Position numbers and translations under genes: made by a program
The notes under the pieces: model-generated
The model's input: the letters and a program-made list of their open reading frames with translations, nothing else
Databases searched by the model: none
Told to the model about the DNA's origin: nothing
Assembly (NCBI GenBank): GCA_934899185.1
Contig: CAKXYI010000013.1
Location: 1-53,408 of the forward strand
DNA length: 53,408 bases
Source of the DNA: an uncultured Lachnospiraceae bacterium
GTDB lineage: Bacteria > Bacillota > Clostridia > Lachnospirales > Lachnospiraceae
Reading direction: 5' to 3'
In this document: positions 27,750 to 36,762 of the stretch, piece after piece
Numbering within the stretch: the first letter of the stretch is position 1
Layout of the letters: the number at the start of each line of letters is the position of its first letter

Positions 27750-29333
27750 ATGTGTTCAATTATGGCATTGGCAAAAAAGCATATTTCCATGGAGGAATTT
27801 CACAAGCATTTTGCCAAGACGACATCAAGAGGACCGGATATGAGTCGGGTAGAGATCGTCGGAGATGCAGTTTTAGGATTTCAGAGACTGGCGATCATGG
27901 GACTTAACGAAAGTGGTATGCAGCCATTTTTGTTACATGGAAATGCTGTTGTATGTAATGGCGAGCTCTATGGTTTCCGTGAAGAAAAGAAAATCCTGGA
28001 AGAGCAGGGATATACTTTTAAGAGCGATTCGGACTGTGAAATCATTCTTCCTATGTATGAAAAATACGGCGTGGAAATGTTTGAGCGTCTGGATGCGGAA
28101 TTTGCAATGATCATATACGATGCAAAGAAGCAGACCTTACTTGCAGCAAGAGATCCCATTGGTATCCGTCCTTTGTTTTATGCATATGATAGCGAAGGCT
28201 CGATCATGTTTGCCAGTGAAGCAAAGAATCTGGTCGGTTTATCAGACAAAGTGATGCCATTTCCACCGGGACATTATTATGAGGATGGCAAGTTCATCTG
28301 TTACAAAGATCTTTCCGAGCGGCAGACATACAGCAGTGATGATGTAGAAACCGCATGTAAGAAGATCAAAGAACTTTTGGTCAAAGGTGTAGAGAAGAGA
28401 CTGGATGCGGATGCACCGGTTGGATTTCTTTTAAGCGGTGGTCTGGATTCCTCCTTGGTATGTGCCATTTCACAAAAAATCTTGGGCAAGCCGATCAAGA
28501 CCTTTGCGATTGGGATGAATGAGGATGCGATTGATTTAAAATATGCCAAAGAGGTTGCGGATTACTTACATAGTGAGCATCACGAGATCATCATCAATAA
28601 AGATATTGTTCTTTCTTCTTTGGAGGAAGTGGTAAAGATTCTTGGAACGTTTGATATTACAACCATCCGGGCGAGCATGGGCATGTATCTGATCTGTAAA
28701 GCAATTCATGAGCAGACTGATATCAGAGTTCTATTAACCGGAGAGATTTCAGATGAAATATTTGGATATAAATATACCGATTTTGCACCGGACGCGGAGA
28801 GTTTTCAGGAAGAAGCAGAAAAAAGACTGCGCGAATTATATATGTATGATGTGCTTCGGGCAGACCGTTGTATTTCCGTAAATTCCATGGAAGCCAGAGT
28901 TCCTTTTGGAGATCTTGATTTTGTCAGATACGTGATGGGCATTGATCCAAAACTCAAGATGAACACCTATAACAAAGGAAAATACCTTCTCAGACATGCG
29001 TTTGAGGATGACGATTACCTCCCTTACGATATCCTCTTTCGAGAGAAGGCAGCTTTTTCCGATGCTGTAGGGCATTCCATGGTGGATTACATCAAGGAAT
29101 ATGCAAACAGTTTTTATACGGATGAAGAGTATGAGGAAAAAAGAAAGAAATATATCCATGCAAAACCGTTTACCAAGGAATCTTTATTATATAGAGAATT
29201 GTTTGAAAAATATTATCCAAATCAGGCGGAAATGATCGTCGATTTCTGGATGCCGAATAAAAATTGGGAAAACTGTGATGTCAATGATCCATCTGCCCGT
29301 GTTTTGAAGAACTATGGACAGAGTGGTTGTTAA
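27750..29333 (+). CDS. asnB: Asparagine synthase (glutamine-hydrolysing)
   Basis: 527 residues from the ATG at 27750 (GGAAGGAG upstream); the frame is open through the leader terminator but translation from there is implausible. After Met removal Cys2 of MCSIMAL is the class II amidotransferase nucleophile; NGELYGFREE and the glutamine pocket follow (to about 190). The synthase half has the PP-loop LLSGGLDSSL and the later GEISDEIFGY and EARVPFGDLDFVRY motifs. It makes asparagine from aspartate, ATP and glutamine. It heads the asnB-glnN-amt nitrogen cluster, 29 bases before glnN, and is probably controlled by its attenuator. Confidence 0.94.
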   Translation: MCSIMALAKKHISMEEFHKHFAKTTSRGPDMSRVEIVGDAVLGFQRLAIMGLNESGMQPFLLHGNAVVCNGELYGFREEKKILEEQGYTFKSDSDCEIILPMYEKYGVEMFERLDAEFAMIIYDAKKQTLLAARDPIGIRPLFYAYDSEGSIMFASEAKNLVGLSDKVMPFPPGHYYEDGKFICYKDLSERQTYSSDDVETACKKIKELLVKGVEKRLDADAPVGFLLSGGLDSSLVCAISQKILGKPIKTFAIGMNEDAIDLKYAKEVADYLHSEHHEIIINKDIVLSSLEEVVKILGTFDITTIRASMGMYLICKAIHEQTDIRVLLTGEISDEIFGYKYTDFAPDAESFQEEAEKRLRELYMYDVLRADRCISVNSMEARVPFGDLDFVRYVMGIDPKLKMNTYNKGKYLLRHAFEDDDYLPYDILFREKAAFSDAVGHSMVDYIKEYANSFYTDEEYEEKRKKYIHAKPFTKESLLYRELFEKYYPNQAEMIVDFWMPNKNWENCDVNDPSARVLKNYGQSGC

Positions 29334-29362
29334 ATAAGAAAAGAGAGTAGGAGGACAGCATT

Positions 29363-31459
29363 ATGACAAAGAATGTACCAGAGTTATTTGGAAGTATGGT
29401 CTTTAACGACGAAGTGATGAAGGAGCGCTTGCCAAAAGACATCTATAAGGCATTGCAAAAAACGATTGCAGATGGCTTGCATTTACAACTGGATGTGGCA
29501 AATGTCGTTGCCGCAGCCATGAAAGATTGGGCGATTGAAAAAGGCGCAACGCACTTTACCCATTGGTTCCAGCCAATGACAGGTGTGACCGCAGAAAAGC
29601 ATGACAGTTTCATTTCCCCGGAACCGGGCGGAAAAGTCATCATGGAATTTTCCGGCAAGGAACTGGTAAAGGGAGAGCCGGATGCATCTTCTTTTCCATC
29701 CGGTGGACTTCGTGCCACATTTGAGGCGAGAGGTTATACGGCATGGGATCCGACCTCTTATGCATTTATCAAAGATGACACCCTTTGTATTCCAACTGCA
29801 TTTTGCTCCTATAGTGGAGAAGCATTAGATAAGAAGACACCTCTTCTTCGTTCTATGCAGGCGTTGGATAAACAGGCAGTCCGTGTACTGCGATTATTTG
29901 GAAATACAGATGTAAAACGTGTTATTACGACAGTTGGTCCGGAACAGGAATATTTCCTGATAGACCAATCCGTATATAACAAGAGACCGGATTTGATTTA
30001 TACCGGCAGAACCCTTTTCGGTGCAAAACCGCCAAAGGGACAGGAACTCGAAGATCATTATTTTGGTACGATCAAGCCAAGGGTTTCCGAGTACATGAAA
30101 GAGTTAGACGAGGAGTTGTGGAAACTTGGTATTCTTGCAAAGACCAAGCATAACGAGGTCGCACCGGCTCAGCATGAGTTGGCACCGGTTTTCTCAACCA
30201 CGAACATAGCAACGGATCATAACCAGCTTACGATGGAAATGATGAAAACAGTGGCAGGACGTCATGGAATGGCGTGTCTGTTGCATGAGAAACCTTTTGC
30301 CGGAGTCAATGGTTCCGGTAAGCACAACAACTGGTCTATATCAACGGATACCGGAGTAAACCTGCTTGAACCCGGTGCAACTCCTTCCCAAAACGCACAG
30401 TTCTTACTGTTTTTAACCGCTGTCATTAAAGCAGTAGACGACTATCAGGAATTGCTCCGGTTATCTGTTGCAAGTGCAGGAAACGATCATCGTCTGGGTG
30501 CCAATGAAGCACCACCAGCCATCATGTCTGTATTCTTAGGAGATGAATTATCAGACGTTGTGGATTCGATTGAAAAGGGCGTTGATTATCACGATAAAGA
30601 AAAGACACTTATGTCCATTGGGGCAACGGTACTGCCGCATATTCCAAAGGATACGACTGATAGAAACAGAACTTCACCATTTGCCTTCACGGGAAACAAG
30701 TTTGAGTTCCGTTCTTTAGGATCAACGGCATCTATTTCAGGACCGAACGTTATTTTAAATACCATCGTTGCCGAGGTCCTGTCAGAATTTGCTGATGAAC
30801 TGGAAAAGGCAGGAGACTTTGATGTGGCACTGGATAAACTCCTTCGCAGAGAACTGGTAGCCCATAAGAGAATTATCTTTAACGGCAACGGTTATAGCGA
30901 GGAATGGGTAGAGGAGGCAGAAAGAAGAGGACTTTCAAACTTGAAGTCAACTGTAGATGCCCTTCCGGTATTTATCCAGGATAAGACGATCGAACTCTTT
31001 ACCAAGAATAAGGTATATACCGAGTCAGAGATCCGTTCCCGTTACGAGATCTTATTGGAGAACTATTATAAGACCATCAATATTGAGGCAATGACACTGA
31101 TCTCCATGACTAAGAAAGACATCATGGGAGCAGCCTTAGAATATCAGTACACTTTGGCTGAAGTTGTAAATGCTAAGCAGGCAACCGGTGTAGCCCTTGC
31201 GGCAAAGACAGAAGAAAAATTGCTGGCAAAGGCAGCAACCCTGACCGAAGCCTTAGCAGAGCGTTTAGAAAAGTTGGAGGCAGATGTAGACAAGGTAGAC
31301 GAATCCGCAGATGCACTTGAGATCGCCAAATACTACCGCGAGGTCATCTTTAGTGATATGAATAGTCTGCGCGAGGTGATCGACGACTTAGAAGTTGTGA
31401 TTCCATCCGACATCTGGCCATATCCGACCTATGGAGAGATGCTTTACAGTATCAAATAA
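29363..31459 (+). CDS. glnN: Glutamine synthetase type III
   Basis: 698 residues, the size of GSIII (GSI is about 440). GSIII features: an N-terminal domain ending [53 protein letters not shown]-type segment ([11 protein letters not shown]), [29 protein letters not shown], and a long helical C-terminus. It condenses glutamate and ammonium with ATP. GSIII forms dodecamers stacked opposite to GSI. Start ATG follows GTAGGAGGA. It lies between asnB (a glutamine user) and amt (ammonium supply); a second, unrelated-type synthetase is encoded at 36.8 kb. Confidence 0.97.
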   Translation: MTKNVPELFGSMVFNDEVMKERLPKDIYKALQKTIADGLHLQLDVANVVAAAMKDWAIEKGATHFTHWFQPMTGVTAEKHDSFISPEPGGKVIMEFSGKELVKGEPDASSFPSGGLRATFEARGYTAWDPTSYAFIKDDTLCIPTAFCSYSGEALDKKTPLLRSMQALDKQAVRVLRLFGNTDVKRVITTVGPEQEYFLIDQSVYNKRPDLIYTGRTLFGAKPPKGQELEDHYFGTIKPRVSEYMKELDEELWKLGILAKTKHNEVAPAQHELAPVFSTTNIATDHNQLTMEMMKTVAGRHGMACLLHEKPFAGVNGSGKHNNWSISTDTGVNLLEPGATPSQNAQFLLFLTAVIKAVDDYQELLRLSVASAGNDHRLGANEAPPAIMSVFLGDELSDVVDSIEKGVDYHDKEKTLMSIGATVLPHIPKDTTDRNRTSPFAFTGNKFEFRSLGSTASISGPNVILNTIVAEVLSEFADELEKAGDFDVALDKLLRRELVAHKRIIFNGNGYSEEWVEEAERRGLSNLKSTVDALPVFIQDKTIELFTKNKVYTESEIRSRYEILLENYYKTINIEAMTLISMTKKDIMGAALEYQYTLAEVVNAKQATGVALAAKTEEKLLAKAATLTEALAERLEKLEADVDKVDESADALEIAKYYREVIFSDMNSLREVIDDLEVVIPSDIWPYPTYGEMLYSIK

Positions 31460-31479
31460 AGAAAAAAAGAAAAAGTAAA

Positions 31480-31532
31480 TGCACAAAGGCGTGCACGTTT
31501 TCGCAGGAAATTCTCGAAACGTGCACGCTTTT
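31480..31532 (+). promoter_or_regulatory. glnN-amt attenuator: AAAGGC-loop hairpin nested in a terminator
   Basis: TGCAC-AAAGGC-GTGCA (31480-31495) is a 5-bp hairpin with the same loop as in the asnB leader. Its 3' arm also forms the base of a long terminator: GCGTGCACGTTT (31489-31500) pairs with AAACGTGCACGC (31517-31528), with two further inner pairs across a bulge, then TTTT. The structures are mutually exclusive, so amt expression could be switched by an RNA-binding antiterminator. Confidence 0.65.
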
Positions 31533-31559
31533 AAAATGCAATTAAAGGAGGATAACGTT

Positions 31560-33326
31560 ATGACACAAGAGATTATGGATGCCATCAGTTCGCAGACCTT
31601 TGGAGTCTGGTTTCTGATCGGCGCAGCATTAGTATTTTGGATGCAGGCAGGATTTGCCATGGTAGAGACTGGTTTTACCAGAGCAAAGAATGCCGGAAAT
31701 ATCATTATGAAGAACCTGATGGACTTTTGTATTGGTACCTGCGTTTTCATTTTGATTGGTTTCAGCCTTTTATTGGGCGAAGATATGGTAGGATTGATTG
31801 GTAAACCGGGATTTGATATTTTCACTGCTTATGGCAGTTTTGACTGGTCAAATTTTGTATTTAACCTGGTGTTCTGTGCAACAACAGCGACGATTGTTTC
31901 CGGTGCAATGGCAGAAAGAACAAAGTTCCTTTCTTATTGTATCTACTCTGGTGTAATTTCCGCATTGATCTACCCGATTGAAGCACACTGGATCTGGGGC
32001 GGCGGCTGGTTGTCACAGTTAGGTTTCCATGATTTTGCAGGTTCTTGTGCAATTCACATGGTAGGTGGTCTTTCCGCATTGATTGGTGCAGTTATCTTAG
32101 GACCTCGTATTGGTAAGTTTACCAAAGACAAGGATGGTAAGATCGTAAAAGTCAATGCTTTCCCGGGACACAGTATTCCACTGGGTGCCCTTGGTGTATT
32201 TATTCTTTGGCTTGGCTGGTACGGATTTAACGGAGCAGCTGCAACAAGTGTAGAACAGTTAGGATCTATTTTTGTTACCACAACGATTGCACCTGCAGTT
32301 GCAACAGTTGTATGTATGATTTTTACCTGGATTAAGTATGGAAAACCGGATGTATCTATGTGCTTAAATGCATCTCTTGCAGGTCTGGTTGCAATCACAG
32401 CGCCTTGTGATACAACAGATGCTCTTGGTGCTATCATTATTGGATGTGTTTCCGGTGTACTCGTAGTCTTTGGTGTATGGCTTTGTGATTATGTTCTTCG
32501 TGTGGATGATCCTGTTGGAGCGGTAGCCGTTCACTTTATGAATGGTCTCTGGGGAACCATTGCAGTTGGACTTTTCTCTACGACAAGCGCACCTGGAAAT
32601 GATTCTGTTGTAGGTCTTTTCTATGGCGGTGGATTTAAGCAGTTAGGCTTACAGTTACTTGGTGTTGTATCTGTTTGTGCATGGACAGCAGTGACAATTA
32701 CAATTGCCTTTATGGTTATTAAGAAAACCGTTGGTCTTCGTGTATCTGAGGAAGAAGAAATTGTCGGTCTTGATGCAATGGAACATGGTCTTCCAAGTGC
32801 ATATGCAGGATTTTCTATTACCGATACCTCTATGGCAATGGATGTTAATGAAAACACTGATCTTGGTGAGGGCGAGTACGATAAGGCTTCTGATCTGCAA
32901 AAAGATACCGCTGTTCCGGTGGTCGCAGAAGCAGATGATCTGGATGCAAACGGTGTGCCGATCTTCAACACAGGTATGCATAAGATTGTTGTGATCGCAA
33001 AACTTTCCAAGTTTGATACCTTAAAGAAGGCAATGAACGATCTTGGTGTGACTGGTATGACGGTAACCCAGGTCATGGGCTGTGGCGTACAAAAGGGCGC
33101 TGGCGAATACTATCGTGGTGTTGAGATGGATGCAACCTTACTTCCTAAGATCAAGGTTGAGATCATTGTCAGCAAGATCCCGGTAACAACAGTGATCGAG
33201 GCAGCCAAGAAGGCACTTTACACCGGACATATCGGAGATGGTAAGATCTTCGTATATAACGTTCTTAAGGTTGTTAAGGTTCGTACCGGTGAGGAAGATT
33301 ATGCAGCCCTTCAGGATGTAGAATAG
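31560..33326 (+). CDS. amt: Ammonium transporter fused to a P-II signalling domain
   Basis: 588 residues from the ATG at 31560 (AAAGGAGGATAA upstream); the frame reaches 31479 through the attenuator and that start is rejected. Residues about 10-400 are an 11-helix Amt channel (MQAGFAMVETGFTRAKNAGN, GSCAIHMVGGLSALIGA with a pore His, AVHFMNGLWGT with the second His). An acidic linker (about 400-470) leads to a complete GlnB-like P-II domain (473-588): KIVVIAKLSKFDTLKKAM, the T-loop VQKGAGEYYRG with a Tyr at the uridylylation position, and GHIGDGKIFV. A P-II normally plugs Amt when nitrogen is ample; here sensor and channel are one chain. Confidence 0.95.
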   Translation: MTQEIMDAISSQTFGVWFLIGAALVFWMQAGFAMVETGFTRAKNAGNIIMKNLMDFCIGTCVFILIGFSLLLGEDMVGLIGKPGFDIFTAYGSFDWSNFVFNLVFCATTATIVSGAMAERTKFLSYCIYSGVISALIYPIEAHWIWGGGWLSQLGFHDFAGSCAIHMVGGLSALIGAVILGPRIGKFTKDKDGKIVKVNAFPGHSIPLGALGVFILWLGWYGFNGAAATSVEQLGSIFVTTTIAPAVATVVCMIFTWIKYGKPDVSMCLNASLAGLVAITAPCDTTDALGAIIIGCVSGVLVVFGVWLCDYVLRVDDPVGAVAVHFMNGLWGTIAVGLFSTTSAPGNDSVVGLFYGGGFKQLGLQLLGVVSVCAWTAVTITIAFMVIKKTVGLRVSEEEEIVGLDAMEHGLPSAYAGFSITDTSMAMDVNENTDLGEGEYDKASDLQKDTAVPVVAEADDLDANGVPIFNTGMHKIVVIAKLSKFDTLKKAMNDLGVTGMTVTQVMGCGVQKGAGEYYRGVEMDATLLPKIKVEIIVSKIPVTTVIEAAKKALYTGHIGDGKIFVYNVLKVVKVRTGEEDYAALQDVE

Positions 33327-33371
33327 GGATTAGGAAAAAGAAAAAATAAAAAATAAAAAAGATGTGATAAG

Positions 33372-33403
33372 ACCTGCGTCATTTTACTTTGACGCAGGTT
33401 TTT
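33372..33403 (+). terminator. Terminator after amt-glnB
   Basis: Perfect 10-bp stem ACCTGCGTCA / TGACGCAGGT, 8-base loop, followed by a T-run. Confidence 0.92.
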
Positions 33404-33445
33404 GTTATGATAGAACAGGTTTGCAGAAAAGAAAGGCAGTATGGC

Positions 33446-34255
33446 ATGGAAATAAGAGAAATTGCAGAGATAAAAAGAAAAGCAAAAGAATGGTTTGCAT
33501 CTTATACGGCAAACTATGATATGGAGGATCCCAAGATCGCGTTAAAAGCAGTGCATACCTACCATGTGGCAGAACTATGTCAGACGATCGCAGAGAGTCT
33601 GGCATTAAGTGAGGTCGAGTGCATGGTAGCCTGGCTGAGCGGTCTTTTGCATGATGTCGGCAGATTTGAGCAGATCCGCAGATTTAACACGTTTTCGGAT
33701 GCGGATTCTATTGATCATGCGCTTTTAAGTTCAGAGATCCTGTTTGGAACAGAGGAGGATGCTTCTTGTGGCAGGATCCGTCAGGTCATCTTAGATCCGT
33801 TGTGGGATACTTATCTTTATAAGGCAATCAAATATCATAGTGCCTACCGTCTGCCATCGAATTTATCCGAGATGGAAAAGACCTATTGCCAAATCTTGCG
33901 GGATGCAGATAAGATTGATATCTTCCGGGTTAATCTGGAAACACCTTTGGAGGATATTTATAATACAACGACAGAAGTCTTAAAGCAGGCAGAGGTGACC
34001 CCGGAGGTTTTAGCAGCGTTTCGAGAGCGGCATGCCGTGCTCCGTGCCTTGAAAAAGACGCCGGTCGACAATGTGGTAGGGCACATCAGTTTATATTATG
34101 AACTGGTCTATCCCAAGAGCCGCCAGATTGCCTTGAGCCAGGGCTATCTGCTGCGCTTGGCGGGATTTGTTTCGGAAAATGAAAAGACAAGAAAAGTCTT
34201 TGAAGATATTCGGACACAGTTACAAGAGGATATAGAGAATGGAAGTAAAAAGTAA
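33446..34255 (+). CDS. HD-domain phosphohydrolase
   Basis: 269 residues from the ATG at 33446 (GAAAGG upstream, moderate); the frame start at 33389 lies in the amt terminator. HD-superfamily metal residues are seen in HVAELCQTIAES (first His), LLHDVGRFEQ (HD), the following His in SIDHALLSSEIL, and KYHSAYRLP, with a distal Asp in LRDADKIDIFRVN. Such enzymes hydrolyse phosphomonoesters or phosphodiesters of nucleotides; the substrate here is unknown. It overlaps the MATE gene start by 17 bases, so the two form an operon. Confidence 0.85.
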   Translation: MEIREIAEIKRKAKEWFASYTANYDMEDPKIALKAVHTYHVAELCQTIAESLALSEVECMVAWLSGLLHDVGRFEQIRRFNTFSDADSIDHALLSSEILFGTEEDASCGRIRQVILDPLWDTYLYKAIKYHSAYRLPSNLSEMEKTYCQILRDADKIDIFRVNLETPLEDIYNTTTEVLKQAEVTPEVLAAFRERHAVLRALKKTPVDNVVGHISLYYELVYPKSRQIALSQGYLLRLAGFVSENEKTRKVFEDIRTQLQEDIENGSKK

Positions 34256-35543
34256 ATTAAAAAATTATATTGCGGCAAATGTATTTGCCATGATCGGGAT
34301 GTCCTGCTATATTTTGGCAGACACTTTCTTTATTTCAATGGCGCAGGGGGCAGACGGCATCACGGCTTTGAATCTGACCCTGCCGGTCTACAATCTCATG
34401 TTTGCCGTAGGTTCCATGATCGGTATTGGTTCGGCGACCCGCTTTACCATAGGAAAGGCGGCTGGGACAGAGGATGCGGATCGTTATTTTTCCAATGGTC
34501 TGTTTTGGATTCTTTGCTTAAGCCTGATCTTTATAGCAATCGGTATTTTTGCGCCGGATGGGCTCCTTCGTCTGTTTGGTGCGGACGAGCGTATTGTTTC
34601 TGTGGGTAAGAATTATCTGCGGATCGCACTTTTATTTGCACCTTTTTTTATGACAAATTACCTTTTTACGGCATTTACACGAAATGACGGTGCACCGCGT
34701 ACTGCCATGCTGGCAACGCTTTTGAGCAGTCTTTGTAATATCGTATTTGACTATATACTGATGTTCCCTCTGGGACTTGGAATGATTGGTGCAGCCTTAG
34801 CGACTGCAATTTCGCCCCTCATCAGCATGGGCATATGCATGACACATTTTCTGTCAAAGAACAATACCGTCCGCTTTTTGTGGAAAAAGCCTTCGCTGCG
34901 CCGACTTCTGGCATCCATGAAACTGGGCGTGGCAGCCTTTGTCGGAGAGTTCGCATCCGGGGTGACGACCATGGTATTTAATTACCTCCTGCTTGCTCTG
35001 GTGGGCAATGTTGCCGTGGCGGCTTACGGCGTGATCGCAAATCTGGCACTGGTCGGGGTGGCAATCTTTAACGGTATTTCCCAAGGCATCCAGCCGCTTG
35101 CCAGTGATGCCAGAGGCAGGGGGCAAAAGGAAGAAATGCGCTATATTATAGGCTATGCCCTTAAGGCGGGACTGGTGCTTGCCCTTTGTCTTTACGTTGC
35201 CTTATGTCTCTTTGCACCGCAATTTGTTGCAGTCTTTAACAGTGAACATTCTTTGGAGTTGGCGCAGTATGCAGTTCTGGGATTGCGGATCTACTTTGTG
35301 GGATTTTTCTTTGCATCGATCAATCTGATCGGCACCGGATATTTGAGTGCCGTAGGGCAGGGTAAGGAATCTTCTTTGATCGCGATCGCCAGAGGTGTGA
35401 TTTTGATCGTAATGTTGGCATTTCTCTTATCCAGGATCTGGGGTGTGATCGGCGTATGGCTGGCATTTCCGGTGACAGAAGGCATATGCATGATTGCGAC
35501 TTTGAGCGTTTTATCACATATGAAAAAACAGGTTATTTTATAA
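34239..35543 (+). CDS. MATE-family multidrug/Na+ antiporter
   Basis: 434 residues with about 12 membrane helices in two similar halves. The first half starts NYIAANVFAMIGMSCYILADTFF, matching the MATE helix 1 with a conserved Asp, and contains GADGITALNLTLPVYNLMFAVGSMIGIGSATRFT; the second repeats the pattern around GVIANLALVGVAIFNGISQGIQPL. MATE proteins expel cationic drugs or metabolites by H+ or Na+ antiport. Translation starts within the end of the HD gene. The substrate cannot be predicted. Confidence 0.92.
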   Translation: MEVKSKLKNYIAANVFAMIGMSCYILADTFFISMAQGADGITALNLTLPVYNLMFAVGSMIGIGSATRFTIGKAAGTEDADRYFSNGLFWILCLSLIFIAIGIFAPDGLLRLFGADERIVSVGKNYLRIALLFAPFFMTNYLFTAFTRNDGAPRTAMLATLLSSLCNIVFDYILMFPLGLGMIGAALATAISPLISMGICMTHFLSKNNTVRFLWKKPSLRRLLASMKLGVAAFVGEFASGVTTMVFNYLLLALVGNVAVAAYGVIANLALVGVAIFNGISQGIQPLASDARGRGQKEEMRYIIGYALKAGLVLALCLYVALCLFAPQFVAVFNSEHSLELAQYAVLGLRIYFVGFFFASINLIGTGYLSAVGQGKESSLIAIARGVILIVMLAFLLSRIWGVIGVWLAFPVTEGICMIATLSVLSHMKKQVIL

Positions 35544-35559
35544 AAAGTTAGGAAGACAG

Positions 35560-36312
35560 ATGAAAAAGACACAGAGTCAGTATTCTTTTGGACTTGTATC
35601 AAACAGAAAAATGTTTCGAAAGGGCATGACGGAGGGAGTCCCAATCGCCATGGGCTACTTGGCGGTTTCCTTTTCCTTGGGGATCATGGCAAAAAGGGCA
35701 GGACTGAGTCCTTTTGCCGCTTTTCTGGCAAGTTTTTTTAATAATGCATCGGCGGGGGAATATGCAGCATTTTCCCTTATCATGGTGGAGGCATCTTATG
35801 TAGAAGTCGCCATTATGACCTTTATTGCCAATGCCAGATATCTTTTGATGAGCATAGCCCTAAGCCAGAAGATCAAACCGGAAGCATTCGTGGGACACCG
35901 CTTTTTGGTGGCATTTGATATCACGGATGAGATCTTTGCGCTATCGGTTTCGCAGCCGGGCTATTTAAACCCTAACTATACCTATGGAGTCATTACGCTG
36001 GCACTTCCGGCATGGGCATTTGGTACCATGCTTGGCTGTCTGGCAGGCAGTATCCTGCCAGCGAGGATCGTCAGTGCCTTAAGTGTTGCCCTTTATGGCA
36101 TGTTTTTAGCCATCATCATTCCGCCGGCAAAGAAGGATAAGGTGGTCTTGGGCTTGATTATCATCAGTTTTGCATCTTCTTATCTGGCAGGGATTTTGCC
36201 GGGGATCGCATCAATCTCAAGCGGAACGAGAACCATCCTTTTGACCGTGGTGATCTCTGCGGTCGCTGCAATCGTATTTCCGCACAAGGAGGAGGTAGAG
36301 TATGCGTCATAA
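35560..36312 (+). CDS. azlC: AzlC-family branched-chain amino acid exporter, large subunit
   Basis: 250 residues with about 6-7 membrane helices. AzlC pattern: FRKGMTEGVPIAMGYLAVSFSLGIMAKRAG, then FFNNASAGEYAAF, TFIANARYLLMSIALSQK and HRFLVAFDITDEIFALS. In Bacillus AzlCD exports branched-chain amino acids and the leucine analogue azaleucine. Start ATG follows TTAGGAAG. It overlaps azlD by 11 bases. It sits between nitrogen-assimilation genes, but no shared regulatory motif was found ahead of it. Confidence 0.93.
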   Translation: MKKTQSQYSFGLVSNRKMFRKGMTEGVPIAMGYLAVSFSLGIMAKRAGLSPFAAFLASFFNNASAGEYAAFSLIMVEASYVEVAIMTFIANARYLLMSIALSQKIKPEAFVGHRFLVAFDITDEIFALSVSQPGYLNPNYTYGVITLALPAWAFGTMLGCLAGSILPARIVSALSVALYGMFLAIIIPPAKKDKVVLGLIIISFASSYLAGILPGIASISSGTRTILLTVVISAVAAIVFPHKEEVEYAS

Positions 36313-36610
36313 TATCTATATTTATATTCTCATCACGGCGCTGGTTTCCTATGGCATCCGCATGCTTCCTATGGTGCTCTTGCGCAAGGAGATCAAAAGC
36401 CCCTTTATCAAGTCCTTTCTCTATTATGTGCCTTATGTGACCCTTGCGGTCATGACCTTTCCGGCAATGGTGGAAGCCACCCAGAGCCCGGTTGCAGGTC
36501 TTTTGGCACTGATCTGTGGGATCTTGGTGGCATGGTTTCACGGTGGCTTGTTTGAGGTGGCAGTGGTCTGTTGTGCCATCACTTTTGTGGCAGAATTATT
36601 TTTAAAATAG
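36302..36610 (+). CDS. azlD: AzlD-family branched-chain amino acid exporter, small subunit
   Basis: 102 residues, three or four membrane helices, with the AzlD start YIYILITALVSYGIRMLPMVLL and the segment FLYYVPYVTLAVMTFPAM. It partners with AzlC. Its ATG overlaps the azlC end and has GGAGGTAG upstream within azlC, implying coupled translation. Confidence 0.92.
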   Translation: MRHNIYIYILITALVSYGIRMLPMVLLRKEIKSPFIKSFLYYVPYVTLAVMTFPAMVEATQSPVAGLLALICGILVAWFHGGLFEVAVVCCAITFVAELFLK

Positions 36611-36614
36611 TATC

Positions 36615-36720
36615 TTTACAAAGAAAACATGATGTAGTAAAGTATTACTGTTAAACGAACAATGGCGTTCGGAGTAGGGCATGGGTCTACAGGCTTTTTG
36701 CCCTCTTCGGGCGCTTTTTT
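36615..36720 (+). promoter_or_regulatory. glnA promoter and leader: AATGGC-loop hairpin, second stem and terminator
   Basis: Promoter TTTACA (36615-36620), 17 bases, TAAAGT (36638-36643). Next comes the hairpin CGAAC-AATGGC-GTTCG (36656-36671), whose six-base loop has A1 and G4, then two bases later a second stem GTAG...CTAC (36674-36690) whose loop is not clearly six bases. A terminator GCCC-TCTTC-GGGC (36700-36712) ends in GCTTTTTT. AGGGC (36676-36680) can pair with GCCCT (36700-36704) and would block that terminator. This resembles a two-hairpin ANTAR antitermination leader. Confidence 0.6.
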
Positions 36721-36762
36721 ACATTCAAAACCGTGCGTTTTACTAATGGGATGGAGGTTACT

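Noticed and set aside
31479..31559. N-terminal extension of the ammonium transporter
   Set aside because: The stretch encodes the attenuator hairpin; the ATG at 31560 has a strong ribosome site.
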